DNA of 64,000 bases from JBBTTE01 sp038064395 (GTDB taxonomy: Bacteria; Patescibacteriota; Saccharimonadia; Saccharimonadales; UBA4665): NCBI GenBank assembly GCA_038064395.1, contig JBBTTE010000003.1, forward strand, positions 372,001 to 436,000, read 5' to 3'. Shown piece by piece: positions 24,799 to 34,044 of the stretch. Under the pieces are notes generated by a model. That model ran no database searches, was not told where the DNA came from, and was given only the letters and a program-made list of their open reading frames with translations. Each line of letters starts with the position of its first letter. Position 1 is the first letter of the stretch. Made by a program: the position numbers and the translations under genes.

Positions 24799-25782
24799 TT
24801 ATGGTTTGAGCGCCCAGTTCTTGTATGTATTGGGCAGTGCGGCTAGGCCTGCCAGATTGTTGCCGTCCTCTAGCGCATTGAGTGCGGTGACGGCTTGTTT
24901 GTTGTAGGTGTCTATTTCGTCAATTGTTTGGTCAACATAGCCAGACTTTTTCAGAATGTCGGCTATTGATGAGCTATTGGCTTTGGTGATCGGATGCCTC
25001 AGCAAACCGCGTAGTTCGTCAGCTTCGCCTCCCTGTAGGCCAAGTAGCAAAGGCATTGTATATACTCCCTCTTTGATATCATTGCCGGTCGGTTTGCCAT
25101 GCTGCTCCGTGGTAGAAAGAAGATCATTCAGATCATCGGCCAACTGGAAGGCCATGCCGAAGGCTTCACCGTAACGTCCGAGTGCACTAAGCTTCGACTC
25201 GGGTAATTCAGCACAGATTCCGCCAATCCTGACCGATGCCACGAGCAATGAAGCAGTTTTCTTATCAATACAATCTAGGTATGAATCAATCGAGCGATCA
25301 ACATTGTAATTATCAGCTAGTTCAAGACCTTGGCCATCGCACATGGCCGCAAAAGCCTCAGCTACTACTCTTGCAACATCAACGCCCGCCTTGGATGCCT
25401 GAATTCCAGCCATCGCTAATAGGTAGTCGCCAACCAGGATCGCAGTATCAACACCTTCTTGACCGTTAACAGTTGGAACGCCACGTCTCAAGTCGGAAGC
25501 ATCAATAATATCGTCATGAACTAGCGAAGCCAGATGTATTAACTCAATAGCGGAGGCAGCAGCAATAACTGGTTGATCAATCTGGTGGCCACAGCCTTCG
25601 GCAGCAGCAATAACTAGGATCGGGCGCAATCTTTTGCCATGACTGTTAAGTATGCGATTGGTTGCTTCGCGCAGCTTGGGATTGGCAGGGGCAGGCAAGT
25701 TTTGCAGAGTTTGATCGACTTGCTGTATGTACTTGGGCAGCCCAGGTAACTCAAACAAATTAGCCAGAAGGGCAATATTCAT
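24799..25782 (-). CDS. Long-chain polyprenyl diphosphate synthase
   Basis: This 327-aa trans-prenyltransferase has the first Asp-rich motif in LVHDDIIDASDLRRG and the second in QLADDLNDLL. Length and layout are those of octaprenyl/solanesyl-type synthases rather than farnesyl synthases, so a quinone side chain is a likely product, but chain length cannot be fixed from sequence. It lies directly upstream of the cupredoxin and cyo genes on the same strand; TAGAAT ends 6 nt before its ATG. No quinone-ring genes are in the window. Confidence 0.88.
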   Translation of the reverse strand: MNIALLANLFELPGLPKYIQQVDQTLQNLPAPANPKLREATNRILNSHGKRLRPILVIAAAEGCGHQIDQPVIAAASAIELIHLASLVHDDIIDASDLRRGVPTVNGQEGVDTAILVGDYLLAMAGIQASKAGVDVARVVAEAFAAMCDGQGLELADNYNVDRSIDSYLDCIDKKTASLLVASVRIGGICAELPESKLSALGRYGEAFGMAFQLADDLNDLLSTTEQHGKPTGNDIKEGVYTMPLLLGLQGGEADELRGLLRHPITKANSSSIADILKKSGYVDQTIDEIDTYNKQAVTALNALEDGNNLAGLAALPNTYKNWALKP

Positions 25783-25802
25783 ATACGAATTCTAACAGAA
25801 GT

Positions 25803-26663
25803 CTAGATCAGTTTGCGCAGAGTTTGTGGCTGGGCACCTTCGAAGACGATCTGGTAAAGTTCCTTGATTATGGGATAGTCATTCAAGTCAATTTTGCCAG
25901 AAATTTCCTTAAGCGAGGTTACGCCTTCACCTTTGGGCTCGGTCGAAGGATCCTTGGCAATTAATCTTCCAATGCGGTGGTTGAATGACAGGTCGCTCCA
26001 GCCGGTAGCTAGCAAGTCGCCAGCTCCAGCTAGACCCATCGCGAGCTTAGGATCGCCACCCATGTCGGCCAATACTCGGCTAAACTCTTCAAGGATGCTG
26101 ATCGTCAGGGCGCCTTTGGCGTTGTGGCCCAGCTCTAGGCCATCGTTGACACCAAGCGCTACCGCATAAATATTCTTGAGAACTCCACATAAGGCAATGC
26201 TGTACGGATCGTCGCAAAGTTCGACTCGCAGTTGGCTGTTCTTGTTGAAGCCATCAGTCCATTGCTTGCCCTTAGTAGCCAGAATCATGGCTGCCGGCTT
26301 TCCTTTAGTAATTTCGCTGGCTAACATCGGTCCATTAATAACGCCGTAATCGAACTGGCCCTTGGATACATCAGCCAAGACTTTGTCCATAGTCATGAAG
26401 CCAGGCTCGACGCCTTTGGCTAAGGTAACTACCAGTTTGCCCGTGGCCTCTGGCATTAACCCTTCGGCTATTTCGCGGTTTACCCAAGACGGTGCAGCGA
26501 TAACTATAATGTCGCTCTTCTTGGCTAGCTCACCCAGAGATTCAACAGTTCGCTTCGACACCGCAACATCGAAGAATTCTACCCGCCAGCCGTTATCACT
26601 GAATACCTGCCCCAAGGCAGCGCCAATGTTGCCGTTACCAACTATGCCTAGTTTTTTGCTCAT
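25803..26663 (-). CDS. gpsA: NAD(P)-dependent glycerol-3-phosphate dehydrogenase
   Basis: This 286-aa enzyme interconverts dihydroxyacetone phosphate and sn-glycerol-3-phosphate, the backbone of phospholipids. It has the nucleotide-binding GIVGNGNIGAALG, a substrate-domain LKNIYAVALGVNDGLELGHN with the catalytic Lys, and GLAGAGDLLATG. It is shorter than the usual 330 aa and somewhat divergent, mainly in the first domain. It diverges from a PlsC-like acyltransferase gene at 26761, which could use its product. Confidence 0.82.
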   Translation of the reverse strand: MSKKLGIVGNGNIGAALGQVFSDNGWRVEFFDVAVSKRTVESLGELAKKSDIIVIAAPSWVNREIAEGLMPEATGKLVVTLAKGVEPGFMTMDKVLADVSKGQFDYGVINGPMLASEITKGKPAAMILATKGKQWTDGFNKNSQLRVELCDDPYSIALCGVLKNIYAVALGVNDGLELGHNAKGALTISILEEFSRVLADMGGDPKLAMGLAGAGDLLATGWSDLSFNHRIGRLIAKDPSTEPKGEGVTSLKEISGKIDLNDYPIIKELYQIVFEGAQPQTLRKLI

Positions 26664-26760
26664 ATAGGCGCAATTATTACATATCAGAGGGTAAGATAAA
26701 AATACTTAACCTTCTTTAGGTCTAGACTTTATCACAGAAATATTGTATGATGATGCGAAT

Positions 26761-27741
26761 ATGACAGAGGCAGCACCTAATTTTGATAATGATCGCCGTG
26801 TTCTTGCGGAAATGATGCCTCGAGCTGAAGAGTTTGCCATTCAGTCTGGTGGTGACATGCGGACTATGGCTATACGTCCAGAGGATACCGAGAATTTCCC
26901 AGGGCAGACTGGTGTAGTCGTCAAAGGCGAACCAATATCGGTCGAGGGAGTGGACTACATTGCAGGCACAGTTGTAGAATCTTATAACGAGCTGAAGCAA
27001 AATATACGTGAGAGAAGCCCAGAAACGCTATCCAAGATAGGCGAACTCCTAGAGGCAGGTGAGAACGTCATTCTTGTCACTAGCCATGGCAACCTCATAG
27101 ATCCGGCCATTGCGCTGGCCGCTGTCTCCAGCCTACTGCGTGAGCAGGGGTATAAGTTCGAGATAGCCATAAGCCTCGGCAAGATGATAGCACTACTCGA
27201 GCGCAAAGTTGATCAGGGCGACGGTAAAGCTGAGTACATGGCTATGGTTGCAGTCATGCAAATGCTTTGTGACGAAACGTACTTAAGTAATCCGCCAAAC
27301 TCCGAAAGCGTCAAGACGGGCCTTAGGGAGAAGATGCCTGAGGTTATCGAGGAGCAGAATCAACTAAGTAAGGAAGCTATGATCAGGGGACTTGATCGGG
27401 GTGGAGTATTACTGGCTATGGCATCAAGTGGCACAACTCACAAGCTAATTGACGCCAAGAATCACTTACTAGGCAAAGTCAGCGGCGGTACGGCTGATAT
27501 TATGTCTCACGAAAAGACTCACGTAGTAACGGTCGCTATGGATATAGATGGCGATGGTGAATATGGTGATACGTATATAGACCTGATCAGCGAGCCCGAG
27601 CAGCTTACCGGTCGAGAGCAGGTTGATGAAATGATGTCTTATATGGGCAGCTGGATGACGGCCAAGGCAACGGGCGGCAAGAAGTATATCTACCAAGCAG
27701 CCGAAAAAGCAGCCGAAAAAGTTAAACGCAACAAGAAGTAA
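26761..27741 (+). CDS. Divergent PlsC-like acyltransferase
   Basis: This 326-aa protein carries an HX4D motif, VTSHGNLIDPAIALA, as in glycerolipid acyltransferases, and a possible acceptor-site segment GGVLLAMASSGTTHK. The rest is divergent, so the call is tentative. The start at 26761 is chosen because a TATGAT box (26746-26751) ends 9 nt before that ATG; an in-frame TTG 18 nt upstream would overlap the promoter. Near the C-terminus a short repeat encodes EKAAEKAAEKVK. It diverges from gpsA, consistent with glycerophospholipid work. Confidence 0.55.
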   Translation: MTEAAPNFDNDRRVLAEMMPRAEEFAIQSGGDMRTMAIRPEDTENFPGQTGVVVKGEPISVEGVDYIAGTVVESYNELKQNIRERSPETLSKIGELLEAGENVILVTSHGNLIDPAIALAAVSSLLREQGYKFEIAISLGKMIALLERKVDQGDGKAEYMAMVAVMQMLCDETYLSNPPNSESVKTGLREKMPEVIEEQNQLSKEAMIRGLDRGGVLLAMASSGTTHKLIDAKNHLLGKVSGGTADIMSHEKTHVVTVAMDIDGDGEYGDTYIDLISEPEQLTGREQVDEMMSYMGSWMTAKATGGKKYIYQAAEKAAEKVKRNKK

Positions 27742-27746
27742 TAACG

Positions 27747-28880
27747 TCAGTCTAGGTGTAGCTTGGTACGCAGTGAGTCGATCATCTTGACGTGATTCTT
27801 ATCCTTGGCATCGACTAAGGGATCGCCCTTGAAAACTTCCAAGTAGACCTGCAATGTAGTTACTAGAACGATCATTATGACCGGCCCCAGCACAATACCG
27901 ATGAAGCCGAACAGGCCAAGTCCAGCGAACACAGATAGCAAGGTTAAGGCTGGATCTAGCTTGGCCTTTTCTGGTACTAGTCTAGGCCGCAAAACATTAT
28001 CAATGTTAGTAACTATTAATAAGTGGCCTAGAATGACCAGCATGCCGCCCCATATGTTACCAGTTAGAACCATCAATGCGCCAATCGGCAGAACCAATAT
28101 GCCGCCACCCAGCGGAATGATCGACAAGCAGACCAAGATTACTGCGAAGAACAAGAACGCCGTATGTATGCCACCAGCATAGAGGAGAAGTGCGTCAGTC
28201 ATGCCTTGGCAGAAGGCGATTATGAATTGGCCACGAACCATAGCGCCTGTCATAGCGCCCATACGTGAGAAGTAAAGTTGACTTATCTCGCCCCCGAGCG
28301 GATTGAGCTTGTTCATTGTATCCATAATCTTGGTCTGGTGCTTGAGCATTGAGACGAAGACATACATGTAGATGATAGCTATAGTAATGAAGCCGATAAC
28401 GCCATTTATTGATGAGGTAATGCTCTTCAGTAAGCTCTCGCCGATAGATTGAATACTAGAAGCCAAGGCGTTCGAAACTGCAGCTTGATTGATCTGATAC
28501 GAAATTCCAATTGATTTCAGCACATTATTAATGCCGTCAAATATGTTCTGTCCAAACTGAGTCGGGTCAAGATTTGCGCCACTATCTTTTACGACGTTTA
28601 CAAAGTGATTTAGTTGCAGAACCAAGATTATCATTACTAGCGAAACTGGTATAAGAATCGACAAAAGAGTTATCAGCAGAGTGACACTTGAGGCGCGGCC
28701 TGGGTTACTCCAGCGCTTGTTAAGCTTAAGATATACAGGATTGAATACGTAAGCAACAATTGCAGCAACAGCTACCAGAATCAGGTATTGTCGCAAGAAG
28801 ATAATACTAGCGACAAAAGCCAACAATGTGACTATTGCCAAGGCCCGAACTTGTGAGGAATCTAGGTTAAATCTACTCAT
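27747..28880 (-). CDS. AI-2E family transporter (PerM-like)
   Basis: This 377-aa integral membrane protein has the layout of the AI-2E/PerM family: two N-terminal helices (residues 15-50), a third near 65-85, a long extracytoplasmic helical stretch, then five helices including the conserved GGGILVLPIGALMVLTGN and LGPVIMIVLVTTLQVY. Members export diverse small molecules, and the name does not prove AI-2 transport. It converges on the gene ending at 27741 with a 5-nt gap. Confidence 0.85.
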   Translation of the reverse strand: MSRFNLDSSQVRALAIVTLLAFVASIIFLRQYLILVAVAAIVAYVFNPVYLKLNKRWSNPGRASSVTLLITLLSILIPVSLVMIILVLQLNHFVNVVKDSGANLDPTQFGQNIFDGINNVLKSIGISYQINQAAVSNALASSIQSIGESLLKSITSSINGVIGFITIAIIYMYVFVSMLKHQTKIMDTMNKLNPLGGEISQLYFSRMGAMTGAMVRGQFIIAFCQGMTDALLLYAGGIHTAFLFFAVILVCLSIIPLGGGILVLPIGALMVLTGNIWGGMLVILGHLLIVTNIDNVLRPRLVPEKAKLDPALTLLSVFAGLGLFGFIGIVLGPVIMIVLVTTLQVYLEVFKGDPLVDAKDKNHVKMIDSLRTKLHLD

Positions 28881-28905
28881 GAGTTGTATCTGATCAATAT
28901 AACAT

Positions 28906-28934
28906 AAAAGACCGCCAATAACGGCGGCCTTTAT
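28906..28934 (-). terminator. Rho-independent terminator after the HdeD-like gene
   Basis: On the minus strand, GGCCGCC and GGCGGTC form a stem around GTTATT and are followed by TTTTAT. It lies 19 nt beyond the stop of the HdeD-like gene and between it and the AI-2E transporter gene. Confidence 0.8.
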
Positions 28935-28952
28935 GATTATTTAAGTTTTTGT

Positions 28953-29501
28953 TTAGCTAGAAAGCTTGCGGGCGTCCGCAGCCAAGGCTATCTGCAAAGG
29001 TCCAACGATCAAGGCGTAGATGCCAAGAATCCAGACAAATGCAACACCGCTAGCAACTGGCTGGAAGAGAACAACAATTCCAGCTAGTAGGGCGATTAGT
29101 CCAGCAATGATGCTAAGAACTTTGCCAGTAGCGCTCACGCCACCCTCGAATAGAGAGCCAATAACATCGACAATGCCTCTAATAATTAGCGTGAAGCCAA
29201 TCAGTAGAATTAGAGTCGCAAATGTTACGGTCGGGTGTCGTAGTAGATAGACACCAACGCCTAACTCAACGATTCCCATGATGATTTGTAGAAACCACCA
29301 GTCACCACGTCCAATTGACATGATGCCACCAACAAGCGTAACTACGCCGCTTGCCAATATAAAGGCGCTAAAGATATAGATTAGCGTCAATAGTGTAATG
29401 CCAGGCCAAAAGACCGCAGCCACACCAAAAATTAATGTAATCGTACCGCGCAACACCAAGGCCCACTCCAATTCCTTGGCGACAGTGTTAGATCCTGCCA
29501 T
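28953..29501 (-). CDS. HdeD-family (DUF308) membrane protein
   Basis: This 182-aa protein has six hydrophobic helices arranged as three similar pairs, with the HdeD/DUF308 pattern RGTITLIFGVAAVFWPGITL and repeated GI(V)xLxxGI motifs. HdeD is linked to acid resistance in enterobacteria; the role elsewhere is unknown. AGGAGG lies 5 nt before the ATG. A terminator follows the gene, so it is a single-gene unit. Confidence 0.88.
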   Translation of the reverse strand: MAGSNTVAKELEWALVLRGTITLIFGVAAVFWPGITLLTLIYIFSAFILASGVVTLVGGIMSIGRGDWWFLQIIMGIVELGVGVYLLRHPTVTFATLILLIGFTLIIRGIVDVIGSLFEGGVSATGKVLSIIAGLIALLAGIVVLFQPVASGVAFVWILGIYALIVGPLQIALAADARKLSS

Positions 29502-29596
29502 ATAACCTCCTATTTGTTACATCCATATCATTGTCCTAATTGTAATATTTGTCAAACCTTGTATGTGGACAACTTAATTATATGGGGTGGTTTGGG

Positions 29597-30853
29597 CTAT
29601 TTGGAAGGTTTGTTAGCTGCCAGAAGCTCGACGACAAGTGCGCTGACTAGCATCAGCAAGCCGTAGGCCACTATAAGTTTGGGTGAAAGCTGCACTAGAA
29701 GCATCACAATGGCGATTAGGAGTATGCAGATCCATTGGACATGACGCTTGTATTTGCCAAGCCAGAGTGTGAAGCCGTTCTCGCCCTTGCTGAATATTGA
29801 TTGATGCAGACGTCCTGCCAAAAATGCGTTTATGCGAGCTTTGGCAAGATTAGCAGACTTGTATGGCCCGCTTAGCCATGCCACCAGAACCATCAGGATG
29901 CTTATCAGTAGCAAGGTAACTGTCTGGGTAACGAAGGAGTGCATAATTGTGTTGTAGGCAACTTGAACAGCCGATTGATAGGTCTGAGCAACCTGTGAAG
30001 CCGCTACGCTGCCGGTGATCCTGGTGGCCAGTAGAGTAGCTAGCATTGTCACGGCAAAAACAAAGCCTAGAGTTATTACCATGCGACGCCGCTTGGTTGA
30101 AAGCATCACCGCCGCCACCGAGAAACCGATTAGAAGTAACGTAGTGACTGCTTGATACAAGCCAATATTGGTCGAAACTTTGTGCAGGACTGGTAGCCAG
30201 CCAACTGTAGCTACCTTGATTGAGCCAACACTGTCAGGCAATTGCTTATCGCTCAAGAAACCTAGCTTGGTGCCATCCAGGCGTTTGCTAAGTTGACTGA
30301 AGATATCGCTGATCTCGATTGTGCCGTCACCTTCGTAGGACTGGCTGAAGCTAATAATGGCGTCGTGTCGTCTCTCTATCGAGCTGTACCAGTAGTCTTG
30401 AACCTTTTGGCTAGACAGCAGGGACTTAACGCTGTTCTGAGTCTGAGTCTTAAGTTGCGTGGTAAGCTGTGGTGCTAGGAACTCGGCTCGGGGCGGCAAA
30501 GCTTCCTGCACATAACCCTCTACATCAACTCGACTGAATAACTGAGTGGTAGTGTACTGTGCAAGAGCTGTCTGAATTTCGGGTTTCTGAATAAGTGGCC
30601 CGACGGCTGCAACGTAACGGTCGGTGTCGACGATCGTATTGCCTATCCAGAAGGCAAGGTTGCCTGCAAACAGTAGTGTGGCAGCCAGTGCTACACATAG
30701 CCAACTGGCGGGTCCTCGCCATGGTGATTTGCGCGGTCGTCTAGACTGCTTCTTATCTACGGTTTTTTTGAGTTTGGCCATATCAGCCTCCAAGTTAGTT
30801 AGTCGTTGCTCTAGTGCAACTGTATCACTTGTTACTTTTTTGCGCTGTGCCAT
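29597..30853 (-). CDS. Integral membrane protein of an actinobacterial-like family
   Basis: This 418-aa protein has a basic, coiled-coil N-terminus (residues 15-45), one membrane helix (about 55-75), a long extracytoplasmic helical region beginning with NTIVDTDRYVAAVGPLIQKP, and about five C-terminal helices. The VDTDRYV...ALPPR layout is that of uncharacterised integral membrane proteins common in Actinobacteria (from memory). The start at 30853 is chosen because AGGAGAG lies 6 nt upstream; an in-frame extension to 30904 lacks a ribosome binding site. Function is unknown. Confidence 0.7.
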   Translation of the reverse strand: MAQRKKVTSDTVALEQRLTNLEADMAKLKKTVDKKQSRRPRKSPWRGPASWLCVALAATLLFAGNLAFWIGNTIVDTDRYVAAVGPLIQKPEIQTALAQYTTTQLFSRVDVEGYVQEALPPRAEFLAPQLTTQLKTQTQNSVKSLLSSQKVQDYWYSSIERRHDAIISFSQSYEGDGTIEISDIFSQLSKRLDGTKLGFLSDKQLPDSVGSIKVATVGWLPVLHKVSTNIGLYQAVTTLLLIGFSVAAVMLSTKRRRMVITLGFVFAVTMLATLLATRITGSVAASQVAQTYQSAVQVAYNTIMHSFVTQTVTLLLISILMVLVAWLSGPYKSANLAKARINAFLAGRLHQSIFSKGENGFTLWLGKYKRHVQWICILLIAIVMLLVQLSPKLIVAYGLLMLVSALVVELLAANKPSK

Positions 30854-30948
30854 GTGTTCTCTCCTAGGATCTATTGCACATTCGCGGACTCGAACTTGCA
30901 CCACCCTGTCTCTTGGGCTCGAGTCAGCTGAGTGGAATATCCCTCTGA

Positions 30949-31347
30949 TTAGCCCTTAAGCTCGCTACCGTAAACGGTAACGGCGTGAATGACTAGTACG
31001 TCAATCGTGATGATCAAGATTGACCAGATAGGGTAGGCTGAGACCGAAGCCAAAGCTGCCACTGCGCTAAGAATAGCTAGAACAACAGCTACTATGCGTG
31101 CCCATGTAGAGCCATGTAGTAGCGAGAAACCAGCCAGTAGGATTAACAGACCAATCGAGAGGTGAATCCAACCCCAAGCGGTGTAGTTAAACACTAATAG
31201 GCTTTTCTCAGTTGCTACATACCATGTCGGTCGTAGTAGTGCTGTAAGTCCAGCAATTGACTGAAACAATCCTGATAGGATCATCATCAAACCTGCAAAG
31301 AACACCCAGCCTGTCCAGTTGCTTAATTCCTTGTTATTTGTAGCCAT
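30949..31347 (-). CDS. DUF7144-like four-helix membrane protein
   Basis: This 132-aa protein has four hydrophobic helices with the pattern GWVFFAGLMMILSGLFQSI, then FNYTAWGWIHLSIGLLILLAG and TWARIVAVVLA, which I associate with DUF7144 proteins found mostly in Actinobacteria. Function is unknown. GAGGGGAG lies 5 nt before the ATG. It is followed on the same strand by the integral membrane protein at 29597. Confidence 0.75.
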   Translation of the reverse strand: MATNNKELSNWTGWVFFAGLMMILSGLFQSIAGLTALLRPTWYVATEKSLLVFNYTAWGWIHLSIGLLILLAGFSLLHGSTWARIVAVVLAILSAVAALASVSAYPIWSILIITIDVLVIHAVTVYGSELKG

Positions 31348-31501
31348 ATATCTCCCCTCACACTTAGTTTACGATTATCACTATTTACCCATGATATATA
31401 TTTGTCAATAAGAAAATTAAGTTATATTTCGCTTATGCTTAAATGAATCTTAATTCGAACCCTATTTATTTAATTATCAATTGGTGATTAGATGTAGATG
31501 T

Positions 31502-33088
31502 ATGAAAAAGTGGAGCATCGTTATTATCTTGGCTTGCGCCCAGTTTGTGATGATTCTTGACAGCACTGTTATGAACGTCTCAATTTCCACTGTCGTCAAG
31601 GATTTGGACACGACCGTAGCGGCTATGCAGACAGCCATTACCTTCTATGCACTGACGATGGCGGCCTTGATGCTGCTTGGCGCTAAGCTTGGTGAAGTGT
31701 GGGGCAGAAAGCGAGCCTTTGTTATCGGATCGATCATATACGCCTGTGGTTCGTTAATAACTGGTCTGGCGCCTAATATCCAGACTCTATTCTTGGGTTG
31801 GTCAGTCATCGAAGGTATAGGTGCTGTTCTAGTTATCCCAGCGATCGCGGCTCTAGTCGCCAATAACTATAATGGCAAGGACAGGGTAACGGCCTTTGCG
31901 ATTATTGGTGGCATATCTGGTGCGGCCATGGCAGCTGGTCCATTGATTGGCGGATTTGTGACCACTTATCTGTCGTGGCGTTATGTCTTCTTCGCCGAGG
32001 TCGTGATAATGGCATCGATACTCATGTTCAGGGGAGTACTTAAGGATTCGGCCAAAATCATTAAGTCGCACATTGATGTTACGAGCGTGCTTTTGTCCGC
32101 TGTAGGGTTAATATCATTAGTCTACGGAATGCTGCAGAGCAAAACTTGGGGTTGGATCACACCAATGGGAGCGATGACTATTAACGGCAAAGAGATAACA
32201 CCATTGGGGATCTCAATGGTAGCCTATCTGATATTATTCGGCATTATCGTGCTCAAACTCTTCTTTGACCGCCAAGTTAAGCTCAAGGAAAGTGGCCAGA
32301 ATCCATTGCTCGACCCGGCGCTATTCAGCATCAAGCAGCTCCGTAGCGGTCTCTCGGTGTTGCTCGCCCAATACACAATAATTGCTGGAGTTTTCTTCGT
32401 AATTCCGGTCTATCTTCAGATGACGTTGGGCTATGATGCGCTTAAGACTGGCATTAAGATCTTCCCACTGTCGGTATCGTTAATATTATTTTCGGTTATT
32501 GGCACTCGATTGATTAGTGTTTGGTCGCCGAAGCAAATTATTCGCGCTGGGCAGTACGTTTTGATCGTTAGCTCGGTGGTCTTGCTATCATCTGTATCGG
32601 CAACCCTGAAGGGTTGGCTGTTTGGTACGGCCATGTTCTTCGTTGGAGCAGCACTTGGCCTGCTAGCCTCACAACTCGGAAATGTTAACATGTCGAGCGT
32701 CAAAGACAACCAGACTAGTGCCGTCGGTGGCTTGCAGGGTGTTTTCCAGAATCTTGGTTCCTCTCTCGGTACTGCCTTGATCGGCTCAATTCTAATAGCC
32801 TCGTTGACTACAGTCTTCAACCAGAACGTCCAAGCCAGTACTTTGCCATCGAACGTTAAGAGCTATATAAGTACAAACACCAAGGCAGGCGTGGCAGTCA
32901 TGCCTGTTACGGAAGTTGACGCACTAGCAACGTCTAAGGGCTTATCGCAACCCGAGGCTACTGAGCTAAGTCAAATATATAGTGAGTCCCAAGTCGACTC
33001 CTTAAGAACGGCAATTTATGGGCTGATCGCCATCGCAGTGATTTCGCTAGTTTTCTCTAGGAATATACCAAATAAGAAAGTTGGGTGA
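31502..33088 (+). CDS. MFS drug exporter, DHA2 family (14 helices)
   Basis: This 528-aa transporter shows the DHA2 opening FVMILDSTVMNVSISTV, motif A as GAKLGEVWGRKRAF, and motif C-like GGISGAAMAAGPLIGG; about 14 helices fit the EmrB/QacA type of proton-driven multidrug exporter. The substrate is unknown. The start is placed at the ATG at 31502; an in-frame codon 21 nt upstream is possible but adds a cysteine-rich hepta-peptide without support. The K+ channel gene begins 4 nt after its stop, so the two may be cotranscribed. Confidence 0.9.
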   Translation: MKKWSIVIILACAQFVMILDSTVMNVSISTVVKDLDTTVAAMQTAITFYALTMAALMLLGAKLGEVWGRKRAFVIGSIIYACGSLITGLAPNIQTLFLGWSVIEGIGAVLVIPAIAALVANNYNGKDRVTAFAIIGGISGAAMAAGPLIGGFVTTYLSWRYVFFAEVVIMASILMFRGVLKDSAKIIKSHIDVTSVLLSAVGLISLVYGMLQSKTWGWITPMGAMTINGKEITPLGISMVAYLILFGIIVLKLFFDRQVKLKESGQNPLLDPALFSIKQLRSGLSVLLAQYTIIAGVFFVIPVYLQMTLGYDALKTGIKIFPLSVSLILFSVIGTRLISVWSPKQIIRAGQYVLIVSSVVLLSSVSATLKGWLFGTAMFFVGAALGLLASQLGNVNMSSVKDNQTSAVGGLQGVFQNLGSSLGTALIGSILIASLTTVFNQNVQASTLPSNVKSYISTNTKAGVAVMPVTEVDALATSKGLSQPEATELSQIYSESQVDSLRTAIYGLIAIAVISLVFSRNIPNKKVG

Positions 33089-33092
33089 GTCG

Positions 33093-33404
33093 ATGGAAAC
33101 TTTTGATCGCCACGCCTATCGTATTTTATTAACATTTGCTCTAGCAACACTAGCTACTGGTACAGTGGTCTACCACTTTGTCGAGAAATTCTCATGGCTT
33201 AATTCCTACTATTTCAGTGTAGTTACATTAGCAACCGTTGGTTATGGCGACTTCACGCCACACACTCCTTTTGGCAAAATATTCACCACCTTCTATATAT
33301 TCATCGGCGTAGGTATTGTGACCACCTTCATTACGTCAACTATGCACAGGCGAGCCTACAAGATACAAGAACGCAAGCACAATAAATCCAAAACGGATGT
33401 ATAA
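33093..33404 (+). CDS. Two-helix potassium channel
   Basis: This 103-aa protein has two membrane helices flanking a pore loop with the K+ selectivity filter TLATVGYGDFTP. It has no cytoplasmic regulatory domain, only a 20-residue basic tail, so it resembles the smallest KcsA-like channels and would act as a tetramer. The start at 33093 is preferred to an in-frame TTG at 33081 inside the MFS gene. It lies 4 nt after the MFS stop. Confidence 0.9.
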   Translation: METFDRHAYRILLTFALATLATGTVVYHFVEKFSWLNSYYFSVVTLATVGYGDFTPHTPFGKIFTTFYIFIGVGIVTTFITSTMHRRAYKIQERKHNKSKTDV

Positions 33405-33436
33405 TAAGCGATAATAGGGAATAACAAGGAGTTATC

Positions 33437-33838
33437 ATGGCTGCATCAACAAAACCAACTGACGGAACGATCTCTTTTATCAAAGTAGCTAGAGCGCTGA
33501 CCTATCTTGTTTACTTCTTCGCTGTCACGGCAATCGTGTTCCTATCACTTGGATTCGTATTATTGCTATTTGGAGCAAACACTAGTGTGCCGTTTGTACG
33601 CTTTGTCTATCATATTGCTGCGGAGTTCTTAGCGCCCTTCCGTGGAATTTTCCCACCGCACCAGATCAGTGACACTAGCTACTTCAGTTCAGCAGGCCTA
33701 TTCGCAATTGTCATGTACAGCTTCTTTGCGGCAGCCGTACACAGCCTGATCAACTACATAACACTCAAAGAGGTTACGCACGAGAAAGAATTAATTGAAG
33801 CGCAGCGCGAACTAGAGCGACTGCAGAAAAGGGGTTAG
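33437..33838 (+). CDS. YggT-family membrane protein
   Basis: This 133-aa protein has two or three helices and the YggT-like centre PFVRFVYHIAAEFLAPFRGIFPP. The C-terminus is a charged helix (KELIEAQRELERLQK). YggT proteins are linked loosely to osmotic stress and cell division in other bacteria; function here is unknown. AAGGAG lies 5 nt before the ATG. A 67-aa membrane protein follows 2 nt after the stop. Confidence 0.75.
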   Translation: MAASTKPTDGTISFIKVARALTYLVYFFAVTAIVFLSLGFVLLLFGANTSVPFVRFVYHIAAEFLAPFRGIFPPHQISDTSYFSSAGLFAIVMYSFFAAAVHSLINYITLKEVTHEKELIEAQRELERLQKRG

Positions 33839-33840
33839 TT

Positions 33841-34044
33841 ATGATGTTTTTCATAATACTGGGTATAGTTCTGTGGATCGCATTCGCTTTTTGGCCTGCA
33901 GTTATCGCCAAGAACAAGGGCTATGGTATGGGTGGATTCTTCGGGATTCTAATTCTTAGTTGGTTTATCTCATTCTTGCTAGGGCTTGTTATAGCACTTC
34001 TAATGCCCAATAAGAACCTACCTACGGCCGCTCCTCAAGTCTAG
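33841..34044 (+). CDS. Small two-helix membrane protein
   Basis: I do not recognise this 67-aa protein. It has two hydrophobic helices (residues 2-20 and 30-54) joined by a short loop with AKNKGYGMGGFFG, a pattern also seen in small membrane proteins that co-occur with SHOCT domains. AGGGG ends 6 nt before the ATG. It follows the YggT gene by 2 nt and overlaps the convergent SHOCT gene by 4 bp. Confidence 0.65.
   Translation: MMFFIILGIVLWIAFAFWPAVIAKNKGYGMGGFFGILILSWFISFLLGLVIALLMPNKNLPTAAPQV

Noticed and set aside
27690..27725. Tandem 12-nt repeat near the end of the gene at 26761
   Set aside because: Two copies only, encoding a Lys/Ala/Glu-rich helical tail; this is ordinary coding sequence.
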